A stretch of DNA of 64,000 bases. Source: Zygaena filipendulae. Taxonomy: Eukaryota; Arthropoda; Insecta; Lepidoptera; Zygaenidae. The position numbers were made by a program, and so were the translations under genes. Where the stretch lies: the NCBI GenBank assembly GCA_907165275.2, contig OU015666.1, positions 402,001 through 466,000 on the forward strand. The letters run 5' to 3'. Shown here in pieces: positions 40,495-51,560 of the stretch; within the stretch, counting starts at the first letter, position 1; every line of letters begins with the position of its first letter. The notes under the pieces are model-generated. The model had not been told where the DNA came from, ran no database searches, and saw only the letters and a list, made by a program, of their open reading frames with translations.

Positions 40495-43165
40495 TTGCGC
40501 ATTCAACTAAAAATAAATATTGTTGGACCTTGGTACCTAGATATTCGTATGCGTTTACAGTTAAAAGTTTAACCTTATAACTCAGACGAAATAAAAAGTC
40601 TTTATAATAATAGATATGTGTTGGTTTCTGTTGTAGATTTTCTGTTGGGGGCTCAACCGAAAAGTATAGAGCGGGACTAGCGACCACACACTACACAGCA
40701 GTCGCTGAGTAGGGCCTTTGTAGATTTTTAACCGACTTTCAAAAAGGAGGAGGTTATATGCATTCGATTGTATGTATGTTCACCGATTACTCGAAGAAGG
40801 TTGGACCGATTGCGAAAATTCTTTTTTTGTTTGAAAGAGTTTACTCCCAATTAGGTCCCATTACCACCAAGTCGAGATCTGATGATGGGATCTTGGAAAA
40901 ATCGAGGGAACTCTTTCAAAATTATAGGTACACCTATAGCGATTTGGTTATTTTTTATAGTAAATCGTTCATTTGCTTTCGAAAAGCAAAATTTGAAGAA
41001 GTGGAACTGATGATGAAGACCACGGATGGTCATCGGAACTACTAACCAATAATACGTATTTCACGGGTTCCAGTGGTAGCCATTTGGAAAATTGTTTTTT
41101 TGTTTGAAAGGGGATACCTACTTCCGAATTGGTCACATTGTCACCAAGTCAGGATCTGATGATGGGATCTTGGAGAAATCGAGGGAACTTTTCAAAATTT
41201 GTAGGCACCTATGGCGATTTGGGTATTTTTTATAGTAAATCGTTTACCTATTTGCTTTCGGAAAGTAGAATTCCAAGAAGTGGAACTGATGATGAAGACC
41301 ACAGATGGTCATCGGAACTACTAAATAATAGGTAGGTATTTCACAGATTCCGATTCGTTAACTTTCATGTGGTTTCTAAACAATTTATGTTCGTCACAAT
41401 GTATATGTATATATGTTGAAGTGGAACTGATGGTGATGTAGGTACCTACCTACCTGGAGAACTCCTCAAAAATTAACGTCCCTGCATCGGGAAAAGCAAT
41501 ATTTTGTAAAAGATGATGAGCAGTTGATGTTAGGCTATATTAACTTAGATAAATTACAAACCGACTCACTAAAAAGCAAGAAATAAACAAATTTTTTACA
41601 AAAAAATTAAAACCGATTTCAAAAAACACAAAGCTAAAAATAACAAAATACCGATTTAATCCAACAGAAAAAAATACACGTAATACTATTACTGATTTGT
41701 GCTGTTTGTGCTACCACTTTCATTTGAAGTCGGTGACAAGCCAAATTTGGAGTAGGTAGGTAGATTGGCTAAGTCCACTCCCGCCACGAGCTCGTCGTGA
41801 GCTGAACAACCCAAGAGGGCAGACGTAAGCGGGTTTGGCACCGAATTCGAATTAAAAGTGGTAGCACAAACCAATAATAGTATTACGTGTATTTTTGTCT
41901 GTTGGATTCAATCGGTATTTTGTTATGTTTAGCTTTTTAGTTTTGTGCTTTTGGAAGTCGGTTTTAATTTTTTTGTTATTTGTATGCATTCACAGTTAAA
42001 ATTTTAACATAATAATATAGATGGTTCTGTTTTGGTTTTTCGTGTGGATTTTCTGTTGAGGACTCAACTAAAAAGTATAGTTGGGCTTATGTAGATTTTT
42101 CGTATTTATTTACGGTTAAAAGTATAACCATATAATATAGATGGTCCTGTGTTGGTTTCTGGTGTGGATATTCTGTTGGGGACTCGACTAAAAATTATAG
42201 TAGGGCCTTATTAGATTTTATGTAAGATTTTTTGTATGATTTACAATAAAAGTATAACTATATAATATAGACGGCCCCGTATTGGTTTTTGGTGTGGATT
42301 TTCTGTTGGAGGTTCAACCAAAAAGTATAGTTGGGCCTTTTAAATTTTTTGTATTCATTTACGGTTAAAAGTATAATCATATAATTTAGATGGTCCTGTG
42401 TTGGTTTCTGGTGTGGATATTCTGTTGGGGACTTAACTAAAAATTATAGTAGGGTCATTATAGATTTTTTGTATACATTTACAGTTAAAAGTTTAACTAT
42501 ATAATATAGATGGCCCTGTGTTGGTTTTTGGTGTGGATATTCTGTTGGGGACTTAACTAAAAATTATAGTAGGGTCATTATAGATTTTTTGTATACATTT
42601 ACAGTTAAAAGTTTAACTATATAATATAGATGGCCCTGTGTTGGTTTTTGGTGTGGATATTCTGTTGGGGACTTAACTAAAAATTATAGTAGGGTCTTTG
42701 TAGATTTGTTGTGTTACTTTACAGTTAAAAGTATAACCATGTAATATAGATGGCCCTGTGTTGGTTTTTGGTGTGGATTTTCTGTTGGAGGCTCAATTAA
42801 AAAGTATAGTAGGGCCTTTGTAGATTTTTCGTGTGTTTTTACAGTTAAAAGTTCAACCATATAATGCAGATGGCTCTATGTTGGTTTCTGGTGTGGATAT
42901 TCGGTTGGGGGCTCAACCAAAAAGTACAGTAGGCCCTTTGTAGATTTTTTGTTTTCATTTACGGTTAAAAGTATTACCATATAATACAGATGGCCTTATG
43001 TTGGAATTTGGTGTGGATATTCGGTTGGGGGCTCAACCAAAAAGTACAGTAGGGCCTTTACAGATTTTTCGTGTTTTTTTACAGTTAAAAGTTCAACCAT
43101 ATAATACAGATGGCCCTATGTTGGTTTCTGGTGTGGATATTCTGTTGGGGCTCAACCAAAACCCG
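40495..43165. repeat. 120-bp tandem array, interrupted
   Basis: About ten units, marked by GTGTGGAT at 42042, 42162, 42292, 42411, 42531, 42651, 42771, 42891, 43011 and 43131 (period 119-130, mostly exactly 120). Unit text: ACAGTTAAAAGTTTAAC, ATATAGATGGCCCTGTG, TTGGTTTTTGGTGTGGAT, TTCTGTTGGGG. The units around 42421-42540 and 42541-42660 are identical. Diverged units at 40495-40730 lie on the far side of an inserted element. Confidence 0.85.
40731..41975. mobile_element. Inverted-repeat element inserted into the 120-bp array
   Basis: Ends AACCGACTTTCAAAAAGG and CTTTTGGAAGTCGGTT (reverse complement AACCGACTTCCAAAAG). It contains a tandem duplication of about 290 bp (40800-41070 and 41087-41350). 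Its right part (41596-41728 and 41850-41975) is itself a palindrome with arms of about 130 bp, including ATACACGTAATACTATTA and its complement. Array text GTAGATTTTT stops at the left end and resumes at TGTATGCATTCACAGTTAAA on the right. Confidence 0.65.
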
Positions 43166-43712
43166 TGGTTGGGCCAGAGTTGGGGAATTGTTAAAACTGA
43201 CACTACGATGTCCCAACTTTTTCCCAACTGTTAGTCACCGTTGGGCAACGGAGGATGTTACTAGGGATATCTATAGTAGTTATTATACCTAATAATTATC
43301 TTAAATAATATTACCTATATGAGTGACATAGGATACTTTTAAAACGGAATTCCCGCGTGATTACCGAAATTTATTTGAAATCACATACCTGTAGTACCTA
43401 CCTTTTTTACTTGACATCTTCAATTATGAAGAAACCCCTCTCAATAAAGATTACAAAAAAAAAATCTTTTTTACTTACAATTTTGTGTTTTAAGGGAGCT
43501 AATGAAAAAATAAATGAAAAAAGCGTTTATTAAACACAAAAAACAATGTTATACAATAAGGGAGCACTAGTCCCTAAACTAAGATTCTCTGTGTTATAGG
43601 GATCAGTCTCCTACAAATATATCTAATTAACCAATCAATACAGAAGATTTAATATCTAAAAGTCTAATATGTAAATACATAGATGTTTCTTCATTTTAAA
43701 GCTACGGCTTAA
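43166..43712. other. End of array and a Helitron-like scrap
   Basis: GGGCCAGAGTTGGGGAATTG and CCCAACTTTTTCCCAACTG (43174-43250) continue the wording of the array and of the 31-kb foldback. 43318-43390 is a damaged Helitron-like 3' fragment (GGATACTTTTAAAACGGAAT). Confidence 0.4.
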
Positions 43713-44071
43713 GTTTTTTTTTTATGTCATAGGGGGCAAACGGGCAAGTGGTACACCTGATGGTAAGTGATTACCGCCGCCCATAGACATCTGTAACACT
43801 AGAAAGCATGCAGGTGCGTTGCCGACCTGGAATGGGGATGGGAACTGGCTTTCAAGTGGGGCTGCCGGAACACGCCGTTAGGTGCTTAGCGACAGATTTG
43901 CAACTTGAAGGTGGTAGCTAGCCAGCCGGGCACTAGAGAGCGCCCTACCACCATGCTATGGTTTCCTCACGGCGTTTTCCTTCACCGACAGCTCAAGCTC
44001 ATTGTTAGGATTTGAACCTACACCTTGCGGCGTTTAATCCGAACGCACTAACCACTGATCTATCATCGCTG
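43713..44071 (-). mobile_element. tRNA-derived SINE, full-length copy 2
   Basis: Sense head has GATAGATCAGTGGTTAG (A box with one change) and GGTTCAAATCC (B box), and the end reads TTTGCCCCCTATGACAT then a short A run. Confidence 0.8.
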
Positions 44072-44268
44072 TACGTATAATATACTCTCAATGGGTACAA
44101 AAGCTGCAGTAACCAGTAAACTATTCATAGAGGATAAATAGGGTTAACGGCATAACGGTAACACGGATAGTGGAGTTTGTCACAATACAAAAGTTACATA
44201 AAAATTGAGTTCAATTGAATAATAGAAATACGAGAAAAACTCGTCCGGAGCCAGCCGCGACCCCGCCC

Positions 44269-44298
44269 GGGGCGGGGGCGGGGGCGGGGGCGGGGGCG
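44269..44298 (+). repeat. (GGGGGC)n run, G-quadruplex candidate
   Basis: Five consecutive G4-G5 tracts separated by single C residues, within otherwise AT-rich DNA and directly after CCGCGACCCCGCCC. Four or more tracts of at least three G with 1-nt loops meet the usual G4 rule. Confidence 0.85.
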
Positions 44299-44569
44299 AG
44301 CGAACACGTCATTATACTCCGAAATGGGAATTGAAAACACGGAAAGTGATACACCGAAAATATACATAATATCATATTATTAGGTAAACATTATTTATTG
44401 ATGTCGCAGTTCCGCCGGTGGCGTTGGGATTTTTCGAACAAAACTAGATTGCATGAAATGGGAGTGAAGAGTAGGTACCTACCCTGACTCTGACTGTATC
44501 GACTTAGTTTCCTTTGCCTAGTGAGATAAATTTTATGAAAAAATTTATGTATTTAAACTTTTTAAATTA

Positions 44570-44816
44570 TTCTGGAGTACGCCGAAAGCCATCGGGATAG
44601 AGAAGGAAATGCAGGTCGGTACCTATTTAGAAATTTTTGTTTGTCTATCTTTCCGTCAGTGCATCCGCGAAAACTGCTTAACTTTAATAAAACTCGGGAT
44701 TCTCTTGAGGTAACCTATGATCCGGTACAACATATAAATACAGTGTCTACTGTTCATCCAGGAACAAAGAGATCCCTAGGGAATTCCCGCTGGTGAAACT
44801 GCAGGGAACAGCTATT
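44570..44816 (+). mobile_element. Diverged Helitron-like repeat
   Basis: GTTTGTCTATCTTTCCGTC, GCGAAAACTGCTTAACTTT, GGAATTCCCGCTGGTGAAAC and GCAGGGAACAGCTA. Confidence 0.5.
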
Positions 44817-44827
44817 GGAGAGTAGGT

Positions 44828-45158
44828 AATAGGGATGTTGACTACTATTAAAAATCAAAACTCTAATTAGTCCGTCAGTTAGAAAATAAAAAAAACAATA
44901 GACACGTATTTTTTGCTTTTTTTAATAAATTAAAATATACAGAGATAAAGCGCATTAAAGTTTAGGATGAGGAGGTCGTGACGTCACTAACCACAAAACC
45001 GCCATACAAACTGTCAGAATAGTGACGTCACGCGAAATTTCAACTCAATATATCGCCGTTATTTTTTGATTACGTAAAAAAAGAAAAAATACGTGTCCAA
45101 TATTTTTTAATAATCTACAAGACGGACTAAAAAATAAAAATTAGTCAACATGCCCATT
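44828..45158 (+). mobile_element. CRE-carrying MITE, copy 4
   Basis: AATAGGGATGTTGACTACTA to AGTCAACATGCCCATTG. Both TGACGTCA octamers are intact (about 44980 and 45023), and the AGTCCGTC/GACGGACT inner repeats are present. Confidence 0.75.
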
Positions 45159-46378
45159 GTAGAAACTTCAAAGTCTGCCGATAACAACGCCATAGCTGCA
45201 ACACTCGTAACATAACCAGATGAGCCAATGTAAGAACTTCAAATACAAGTCAGTAGGTATGAGCAATGTCCCGAGTTAGGATGCGATTCTAATGGAGGTC
45301 TCATATTCTTCGACCATCGACACTATACATAATTTTTATTAAGAGGCACTCTATCATTCGCTTGGTACAACTTTTGTTATAGGATCAAATCTGTTTTTGA
45401 AAAATATAAAAGAGAATAAAAGGAAAACACTTTAATTAGAAAGTAGATTTATCTATACTAATATTTTAAAGATGAAGAGTTTGTCTGCTGCTGCTGTCTG
45501 TGAGCTGTTTGATTGAATGCTCTAATCTTTGGAACTTCTGGTTCGATTTGAAAAAATCTTTTTGTGTTTGATAGTTCAATTATCGAGGAACGCTATAGGC
45601 TAGGTTATATAACATCACGCTACGACAAATGGGAGCGGAGCAGCAATGAAAAATGTTGCAGAAAACGGGAAAAATTATTCCCGTTGAGCGTTTCCAAAGT
45701 AATAGATAAAATTGTTATTGTAACTGTAGTTATTTATAGCAATGCTGTAAGAGGCTCGCAGCTTGAAGAACTTGTAAGATAATAACAACTTTTCTACACT
45801 CTCCGTCACAAATTAGTAGGTACCTTAGTATCTCGAATTCGCGTCATTTTCCTTTTCTCATTGAATGTCTGTTTATTAATTCCTTGAGCTTTCCATTTAA
45901 TTAATTGCCCTTGTTGACGTAGAATTTTCATTAACAGTTTATCGTGACATAGTTGCCGAGATACACAGGGCGTTTTGGAAGAATGAAATTAAATGGAGTA
46001 ATGAATAGGTATAGGTAGAAGCCGTTACTTACCTTCAAGTTGAAATTCTGTCGCCGAGCACTCAGTGGTAAGTCAGTTTAAATTCCATAAAAGGTGCGTT
46101 CATAAACTTCCATTTCAAGTGATCTATGATGAAACTCCTGGCCAGTTGAAAAAAACAAAATGCCATATCCATTATCCATGTTCTTTTCGTGGGCAAGAGA
46201 CAAAAATAACAATAATATTGTATACTTTTCGGGAGTCAGAGTTGTGAGGAGGGAAATTGAGTGGCTCCAGGCTGGGGGCCTGCGCCTCCATCATACTTCC
46301 CGCCCTACAGAGCTACCTTTATTGTAAACTGCCAGTCTAACCATTGTTGAAGTGAAATACTCCAATGCACCTATAATA
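45159..46378. other. Mostly unrecognised DNA with one Helitron-like internal piece
   Basis: 45452-45670 shares GCTAGGTTATATAACATCAC and GGGAGCGGAGCAGCAATGA with the core of 24045-24518. Nothing else recognised. Confidence 0.4.
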
Positions 46379-46699
46379 AATTGGCATGTTGACTTATTTT
46401 TACGTCTTGTAGATTATTAAAAAATATTGAACACGTATTTTTTCTTTTTTTACGTAATCAAAAAATAACGGCGATATATTGAGTTGAAATTTTGCGTGAC
46501 GTCACTATTCTGACAGTTTGTATGGCGGTTTTAGCGGTTAGTGACGTCACGACCCCCTCACCCTAAACTTTGATGCGCTTTATCTCTGTATATTTTAATT
46601 TATTTGAAAAAGCAAAACATACGTGTCTATTGTTTTTTTATTTTCTAACTGACGGACTAATTAGAATTTTGATCTTTAAAAGTAGTCCACATCCCCATT
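46379..46699 (-). mobile_element. CRE-carrying MITE, copy 5
   Basis: GGCATGTTGACTTATTTTTA to AGTAGTCCACATCCCCATT. Both TGACGTCA sites are intact (about 46499 and 46542). Confidence 0.75.
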
Positions 46700-47115
46700 G
46701 ATAGGTATGTTTAGATTGGAAAACTTTCGACACGCGTCACGTCACGGAGCGTACAGCAAAAAGTAAAATAAAAAAGTACCCGGGTAAAGTAACTCTAAAC
46801 TCAATAAGCATTTTTTAATACAGTTGCTCAAAAAGTGGCGTATTGCAGGGACGTTTAGCGTTCGGGATGTGGGCTATTACATACTCGAGCTTTTTATTTA
46901 CCTTTCCCGAACTCGTGCGTTCTCTTTGCCAACTGTCAAAAATGGCGACACGACTTTGACACACTTTTTGCATTGCGAAACGTAGGTTTCGCATTACTAA
47001 TACGACTAGCGCCATCTCTTGATCACAGTTGGAACTTAGTTGAGTTGTGTTTTTGATATTTTATTAAATTGCTTAATTTTTTCGTAACTGTATTAAAAAT
47101 AGTTGTTCAGTACAC

Positions 47116-47232
47116 GTGCGGAACCGTCATTGCAACTAGTTCCGACTGTCAACCCTCACCTTCGGCTGCGCCTCGGCTCGGGTAGACATTTGTCGGAACT
47201 CTTTGCAATAACAGGCTTTCCGCACTTATAAT
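47116..47232. repeat. Inverted repeat, arms of about 30 bp
   Basis: GTGCGGAACCG and TTGCAACTAGTTCCGAC on the left pair with GTCGGAACTCTTTGCAA and GGCTTTCCGCAC on the right. The loop contains TTCGGCTGCGCCTCGGCTCG. Probable MITE end or foldback fragment. From 46820 leftwards nothing further is recognised. Confidence 0.4.
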
Positions 47233-47258
47233 GAAATATACTATTGCCGGGGTGTTAA

Positions 47259-47366
47259 AATCAAAATTCTATTTAGTCCGTCGGTTAATAATGAAAAAAA
47301 TAATAGACACGTTTTCTTGCTTAGTGAAAAAAATACTACGATAAAGCGCATTAAAGTTAGTATGTT
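47259..47366 (+). mobile_element. CRE-carrying MITE, 5' fragment
   Basis: AAATCAAAATTCTATTTAGT, CCGTCGGTTA and AAAGCGCATTAAAGTTAG are kept; the CRE region and 3' end are missing. Confidence 0.6.
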
Positions 47367-48039
47367 TAATACTAGACAGAGACAAAATCCTAATACTAGA
47401 CGTATTCGTGAAACGACTAGAGTAGAGTATCAAAAATTGTTTTGATAAGATTTTCTAGTTATTTATAGCGAGCCTATGGACCTCTGAAGGGAGATGAAGG
47501 CTCTTTCCTCTGTAATAAAGACCTACTTTGTGTACCTACCTAATATGTTTTCAGGAAATATGTCGGTAGTAGCGGTGCGCGACCAGATTTATCGTAGAAT
47601 CTAAACGACGAAATCCACTTAAAAATTCCATCACAAACTGTTGCTCCACTCCATGAGTACAATATTAAAACCCCTAATAACTAATAACTCCATGGACGTA
47701 AATGGAATGACGTTGAAAATCATAAAAGTCGTGTTACAAAGAACTTGGTAGGGTTGGAGAGCAAAGCAGCGAACGATAACAATAGCGTTGTCTCTTTCGC
47801 ACGGTTGAGTTTCTGCATCGCTCAGCTCGTTCGCACCGAGACCCGGGTTTATCGGATATAAACTAAAAAAGTGCCAGCGAAATTATCAAGCGACAATAGC
47901 ATAAGCGGCCGTCTACAAATCTGGCTGAATACCCTTGATCAAGTCATAAGCGGCAGCGGGTTTGTGTGACCTACTTTTTTAAGTCATACAAATATTACTT
48001 TACATATTACGATCTTTGTAAACCTATTTTTTTATTTCC
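47367..48039. other. No recognised feature
   Basis: No coding, repeat or regulatory signal that I can support. Confidence 0.4.
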
Positions 48040-48222
48040 TATTACATATAAAATGCGAAAGTTACTCTGATTTGTCTGTCGATCTGTTACCTTTTCACGC
48101 CTTAAATATTCAATCAATCATCTGAAATTTCAATACGTAGTACAGAAAAGGACATATGGTACTCTTATCCTGGAAATCCTGCGGGATATTAACGTGGGAA
48201 AAACCGCGAGAAACAGCTAGTA
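48040..48222 (+). mobile_element. Helitron-like repeat
   Basis: ATGCGAAAGTTACTCTGATT head, GTACAGAAAAGGACATATGG and GAGAAACAGCTAGTATTAT end. Confidence 0.6.
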
Positions 48223-48479
48223 TTATGATAAAACTGCACAGTGCACTGCACTTGCCGTGTCTGTTAATTTGTATCTAATTATCTAGAGATTAAAAATTAT
48301 ATTAAGGGCGAAAAAAATTAGTAAAAAAGGGCAGGTTCGCCAACCACTATAATAATATATACAAACTATACTATATACCTCTTAGCTAAGTTGACAATCT
48401 ATAATCGTTATCGTAATAGAAACTAAGAAACTAATCGTCATGTCACGTGGTCGCCAAAAAATCGTTCAATAGAAAATAA

Positions 48480-49095
48480 AATTTTTCATTACTCATACTC
48501 GGAAAGTAGGTCTGAAGTTGCCTGAGAAGCGGGTTGAAAGTAACCCTTTTCAGCCCTAGGGAGAATCGCTTTCAACTGACAACTGTCAAATTATTAAAAA
48601 AAAACTAGGTCTATTTTCACATTTCTATTGAACCATGTTCCAACTTTCTATACAGCCAGCGCGATGTAAAATTGAAATAACGTAAAGTTTAAGTAGGTAT
48701 TAATTAAAATAAAATTCACTCACTTTTTCTTAAGCTAATTCCTATTTATATTTTTTTATTTTCTTTAATTAATACTTAATAATTAAAGAAAATATTTTTT
48801 TTAGGTCGCCACAATGTAAATTAAAAATACTGGCTGAATAGCTAGCCAGCCAAAGAAAAAGAAATAGGTGGGAAAGTGTCAAGCGACTATCCGATCTTCA
48901 CTCATTTTTTCTTTAGCTAATTCCTATTTTTATTTTGACTTTCCTTGCATTCGTAATGAAAAGCACAGTGTTATCCTCGGGAGAAAGACTTATTTAGTCC
49001 CTCGATCTATTGGCGCCCTCGCTACGCTCGGGCGCCAAACCCCGTCTCGGGACTACATAAGTTACTTTCACCCCTAGGATAACAATGTACTATTT
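48480..49095 (+). repeat. Second copy of the 30.4-kb dispersed repeat, with an inner palindrome
   Basis: Shares both blocks with 30385-30725. In the right block an extra segment (48990-49060) is inserted or retained, including TTGGCGCCCTCG..CGGGCGCCAA, a palindrome with 9-bp arms, and TAGTCCCTCGAT/GGGACTA inverted words. Confidence 0.6.
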
Positions 49096-49170
49096 CGTGA
49101 CTACATGTCATAACAACACATTCCTTAGTACTTTACAGTGACAATGATAATACACTGTCAACTTGGCTAA

Positions 49171-49440
49171 AGCGCTTATTACACTTTACAATTTGTCAGA
49201 CATCAATTTAGGAAATTGGAAGGTGTAAACGTTGGTTCCAATTTAGGATAAGTGAGTAAGAGAGAGAGAGAGAGACGAGTGATGACACTACTCTAAATTG
49301 TATCATAAATCGACTAATTTAGAGTACAATTTAGAGTAGTATGATCACTCGCTATCTCTCTCTCACTCACCGATCCTAAATTGGACACCTTCCGATTTCC
49401 TAAATTGGTGTCTGACGAATTGTAAAGTGTATCAAGCCTT
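49171..49440. mobile_element. Foldback MITE, about 270 bp
   Basis: Arms of about 125 bp: left TTACACTTTACAATTTGTCA, CCAATTTAGGAT, GAGAGAGAGAGAGA; right TCTCTCTCTC, ATCCTAAATTGG, GACGAATTGTAAAGTGTA. The centre contains ACTCTAAATTGTA and its complement. Confidence 0.7.
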
Positions 49441-49937
49441 TAAGGTGGCAGATGTTTCCCAGTTGTTTTTAGCTTGTACCATGCGCTAAGCGTACCCTTT
49501 AATGTGCCCTGAATGTACCGTAAGTATTTTCGCCAGGACACGTGCAAAAATGTCCCCCGTTCGACCCGCGTTACCCGCGTTATCTACCTGCGGCTAATGT
49601 GGAGCCCGCCCTATAAATTTTGCAATATGATAAGTCGCGAGCCCTATCGGACAGAGTTATGTTTGGGACGGCCTTTATCTGTGTTTAGGTCGGCCCAGGG
49701 TTTACCCTGAAAGTGTGGCTTCCTGCCTAAGAGGCTATGTTGTATTGTAACTAAACGGTGAAAGAACGATGAGATTTATTAGATATAGTATGTGTGATAA
49801 ATAATTTGTGCGAGCGTCATAAAAAAAAAACAAAAAAAAAAAACAATCGCCATCTCAGTAGTAATATTGTGATCATAATAGATAAGTGTAATTCTAGCTT
49901 TTATACGTATCCATACCTACTTCATCATAACATAGTA
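49441..49937. other. No recognised feature
   Basis: A 65-codon frame (49513-49710) has no recognisable domain. Confidence 0.4.
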
Positions 49938-50122
49938 TAAAACAATAAGTCGCTTTCCGTCTGTCTGTCCCTAGGTATATGTATATGCTTAGACCTTTAA
50001 AACTACGCAACGGATTTTCATGCGGTTTTCACCAATAGAGTGTTTCATGAGGAAGGTTTACATCGATATTTTATCCGGGAATTTTGAAATTACCGCGGGT
50101 GAAACCGCGGGGGACAGCTAGT
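49938..50122 (+). mobile_element. Helitron-like repeat (CTGTCTGTCC subtype)
   Basis: CCGTCTGTCTGTCCCTAGG, AACTACGCAACGGATTTTCA, ACCGCGGGTGAAACCGCGGG and GGACAGCTAGTA. It matches the minus copy at 54724-54900. Confidence 0.7.
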
Positions 50123-51354
50123 AAGTAATAATTTCTTTGACCTGTGTTAGACTGTTTTCATACTAAACTAAGTTGACGTCACTTCTATCTGTTATTTTCT
50201 GTTCTGTGTAGAATACGGGTATGTTTGAATTGATCCTGTACAGTGTACAGTAAAAGTATGTGGTCTAACGGTAGCCAGTGGTCGAGCGAAATGTTATTTC
50301 TGAGAAAACACACTGGAATTTTGAACAAAAAAGCTATAAAAATTGTCCACAATCGACAATAATGCCTATCGATAGAAGAATGTCCGTTCGTTTTAAAGTC
50401 AGAGAGCCTAGTCATTTGTCTTTCTAAGACTATTTCTCAGGAATGCCGAATGACACCAATCGTCTACAGTCAACTCCTGAATTAATAAACTAGTTCGACA
50501 ATCGACAGGTCAATAGGCACAAAGGCCAGCTCGTCGATATTTTTAAAGGTTTACTGCATTGAATGCATGTTTATTGTACAGAGTACACACTTGAGTGAAA
50601 AAATGTCTCATGGTACTGTTCGATCTTCTATAAAAATTGCGTTAATTCGTTACTCTGTTGCGACGTGGAAATTGGACAAACAACTAATCAAAGATACATT
50701 GATTATGTCATATTTGGTTGCTATCAGTTAGTTTTATTTTTTTATTTAAGGTCTTTATGCTCTTTTTCTATGTATACGAATGTGTTTTTACAAAGTTATC
50801 TACAACTTATTACAATTTTGAAATATTGGAGTGGGTACCTATTTAAGGACTTCTTTAAAATACCTACTCGTTATTTTGTCTTAGGAAATTTGCAATAGAT
50901 AGAAACAACACAGCAAAAGAAACTCTTGTTATGTATTAGTAAAGATATCTATTATTGTGTTGTCACGAACTAGTTCTGAAGTCGTCTATATCATGCTTAA
51001 CATAATATCACCAATTTAGGTGCTACATTGTCCTAGTGCAGCGGAAGCAATCTGATTCCACGTTTGTTTTGTGTTTCAAACATTAAACTTAATTTGAGCT
51101 CGTGGACGAGGAGTCGTGAAATAGGTACGGAAGTGCTAAAGCTTAATTTTAATATTTCTTTTTATTGCTCTTTTGCACTTGGCTTAAGGAAATTTAACAA
51201 AAGTCAAAGGTTAGGTTAGGACGCACGATAACTATCTAAATATAAAAAAAACAACGAATGATTTTTCATTCATAAATTAACATTTTATAAAAACATAAAT
51301 TCATTAGGAATCCTGCAGTTATTACTCGTGGGGCAAATATCTTCAAAAATAGTT
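50123..51354. other. No recognised feature
   Basis: AT-rich DNA; two 76-77-codon frames lack any recognisable domain or splice context. Confidence 0.4.
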
Positions 51355-51560
51355 TAGTATTCGAGTTTTTGCTCCCACGAAAGCGACGAAGGCGAAGAAC
51401 ATCGCTCGCAGAATAGACGGCCATTGAAGTTAGGACAGACCTGTCAGAAGATGAACTAAAGAGTTGGTAAGATCTTGGAAAACAGCTGGACCAAAGCTGT
51501 GCAAGAGTGGTCCTTGTGGAAAACTTGGAAGAGGTCTTACAATAAAAACTATATTGCTAA
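51355..51560 (+). mobile_element. RTE-like retrotransposon ORF2 C-terminal relic
   Basis: Broken plus-strand frame with GRPLKLGQTCQK, ILENSWTKAVQEWSLWKTW, matching the pattern GRP..rW.DDl...W...A.dR..Wk that ends RTE-type ORF2 proteins. A stop interrupts it. Confidence 0.4.

Noticed and set aside
42042..43165. 120-bp periodic sequence considered as a CRISPR or coding repeat
   Set aside because: The whole 120 bp repeats without unique spacers, and no continuous frame crosses it.
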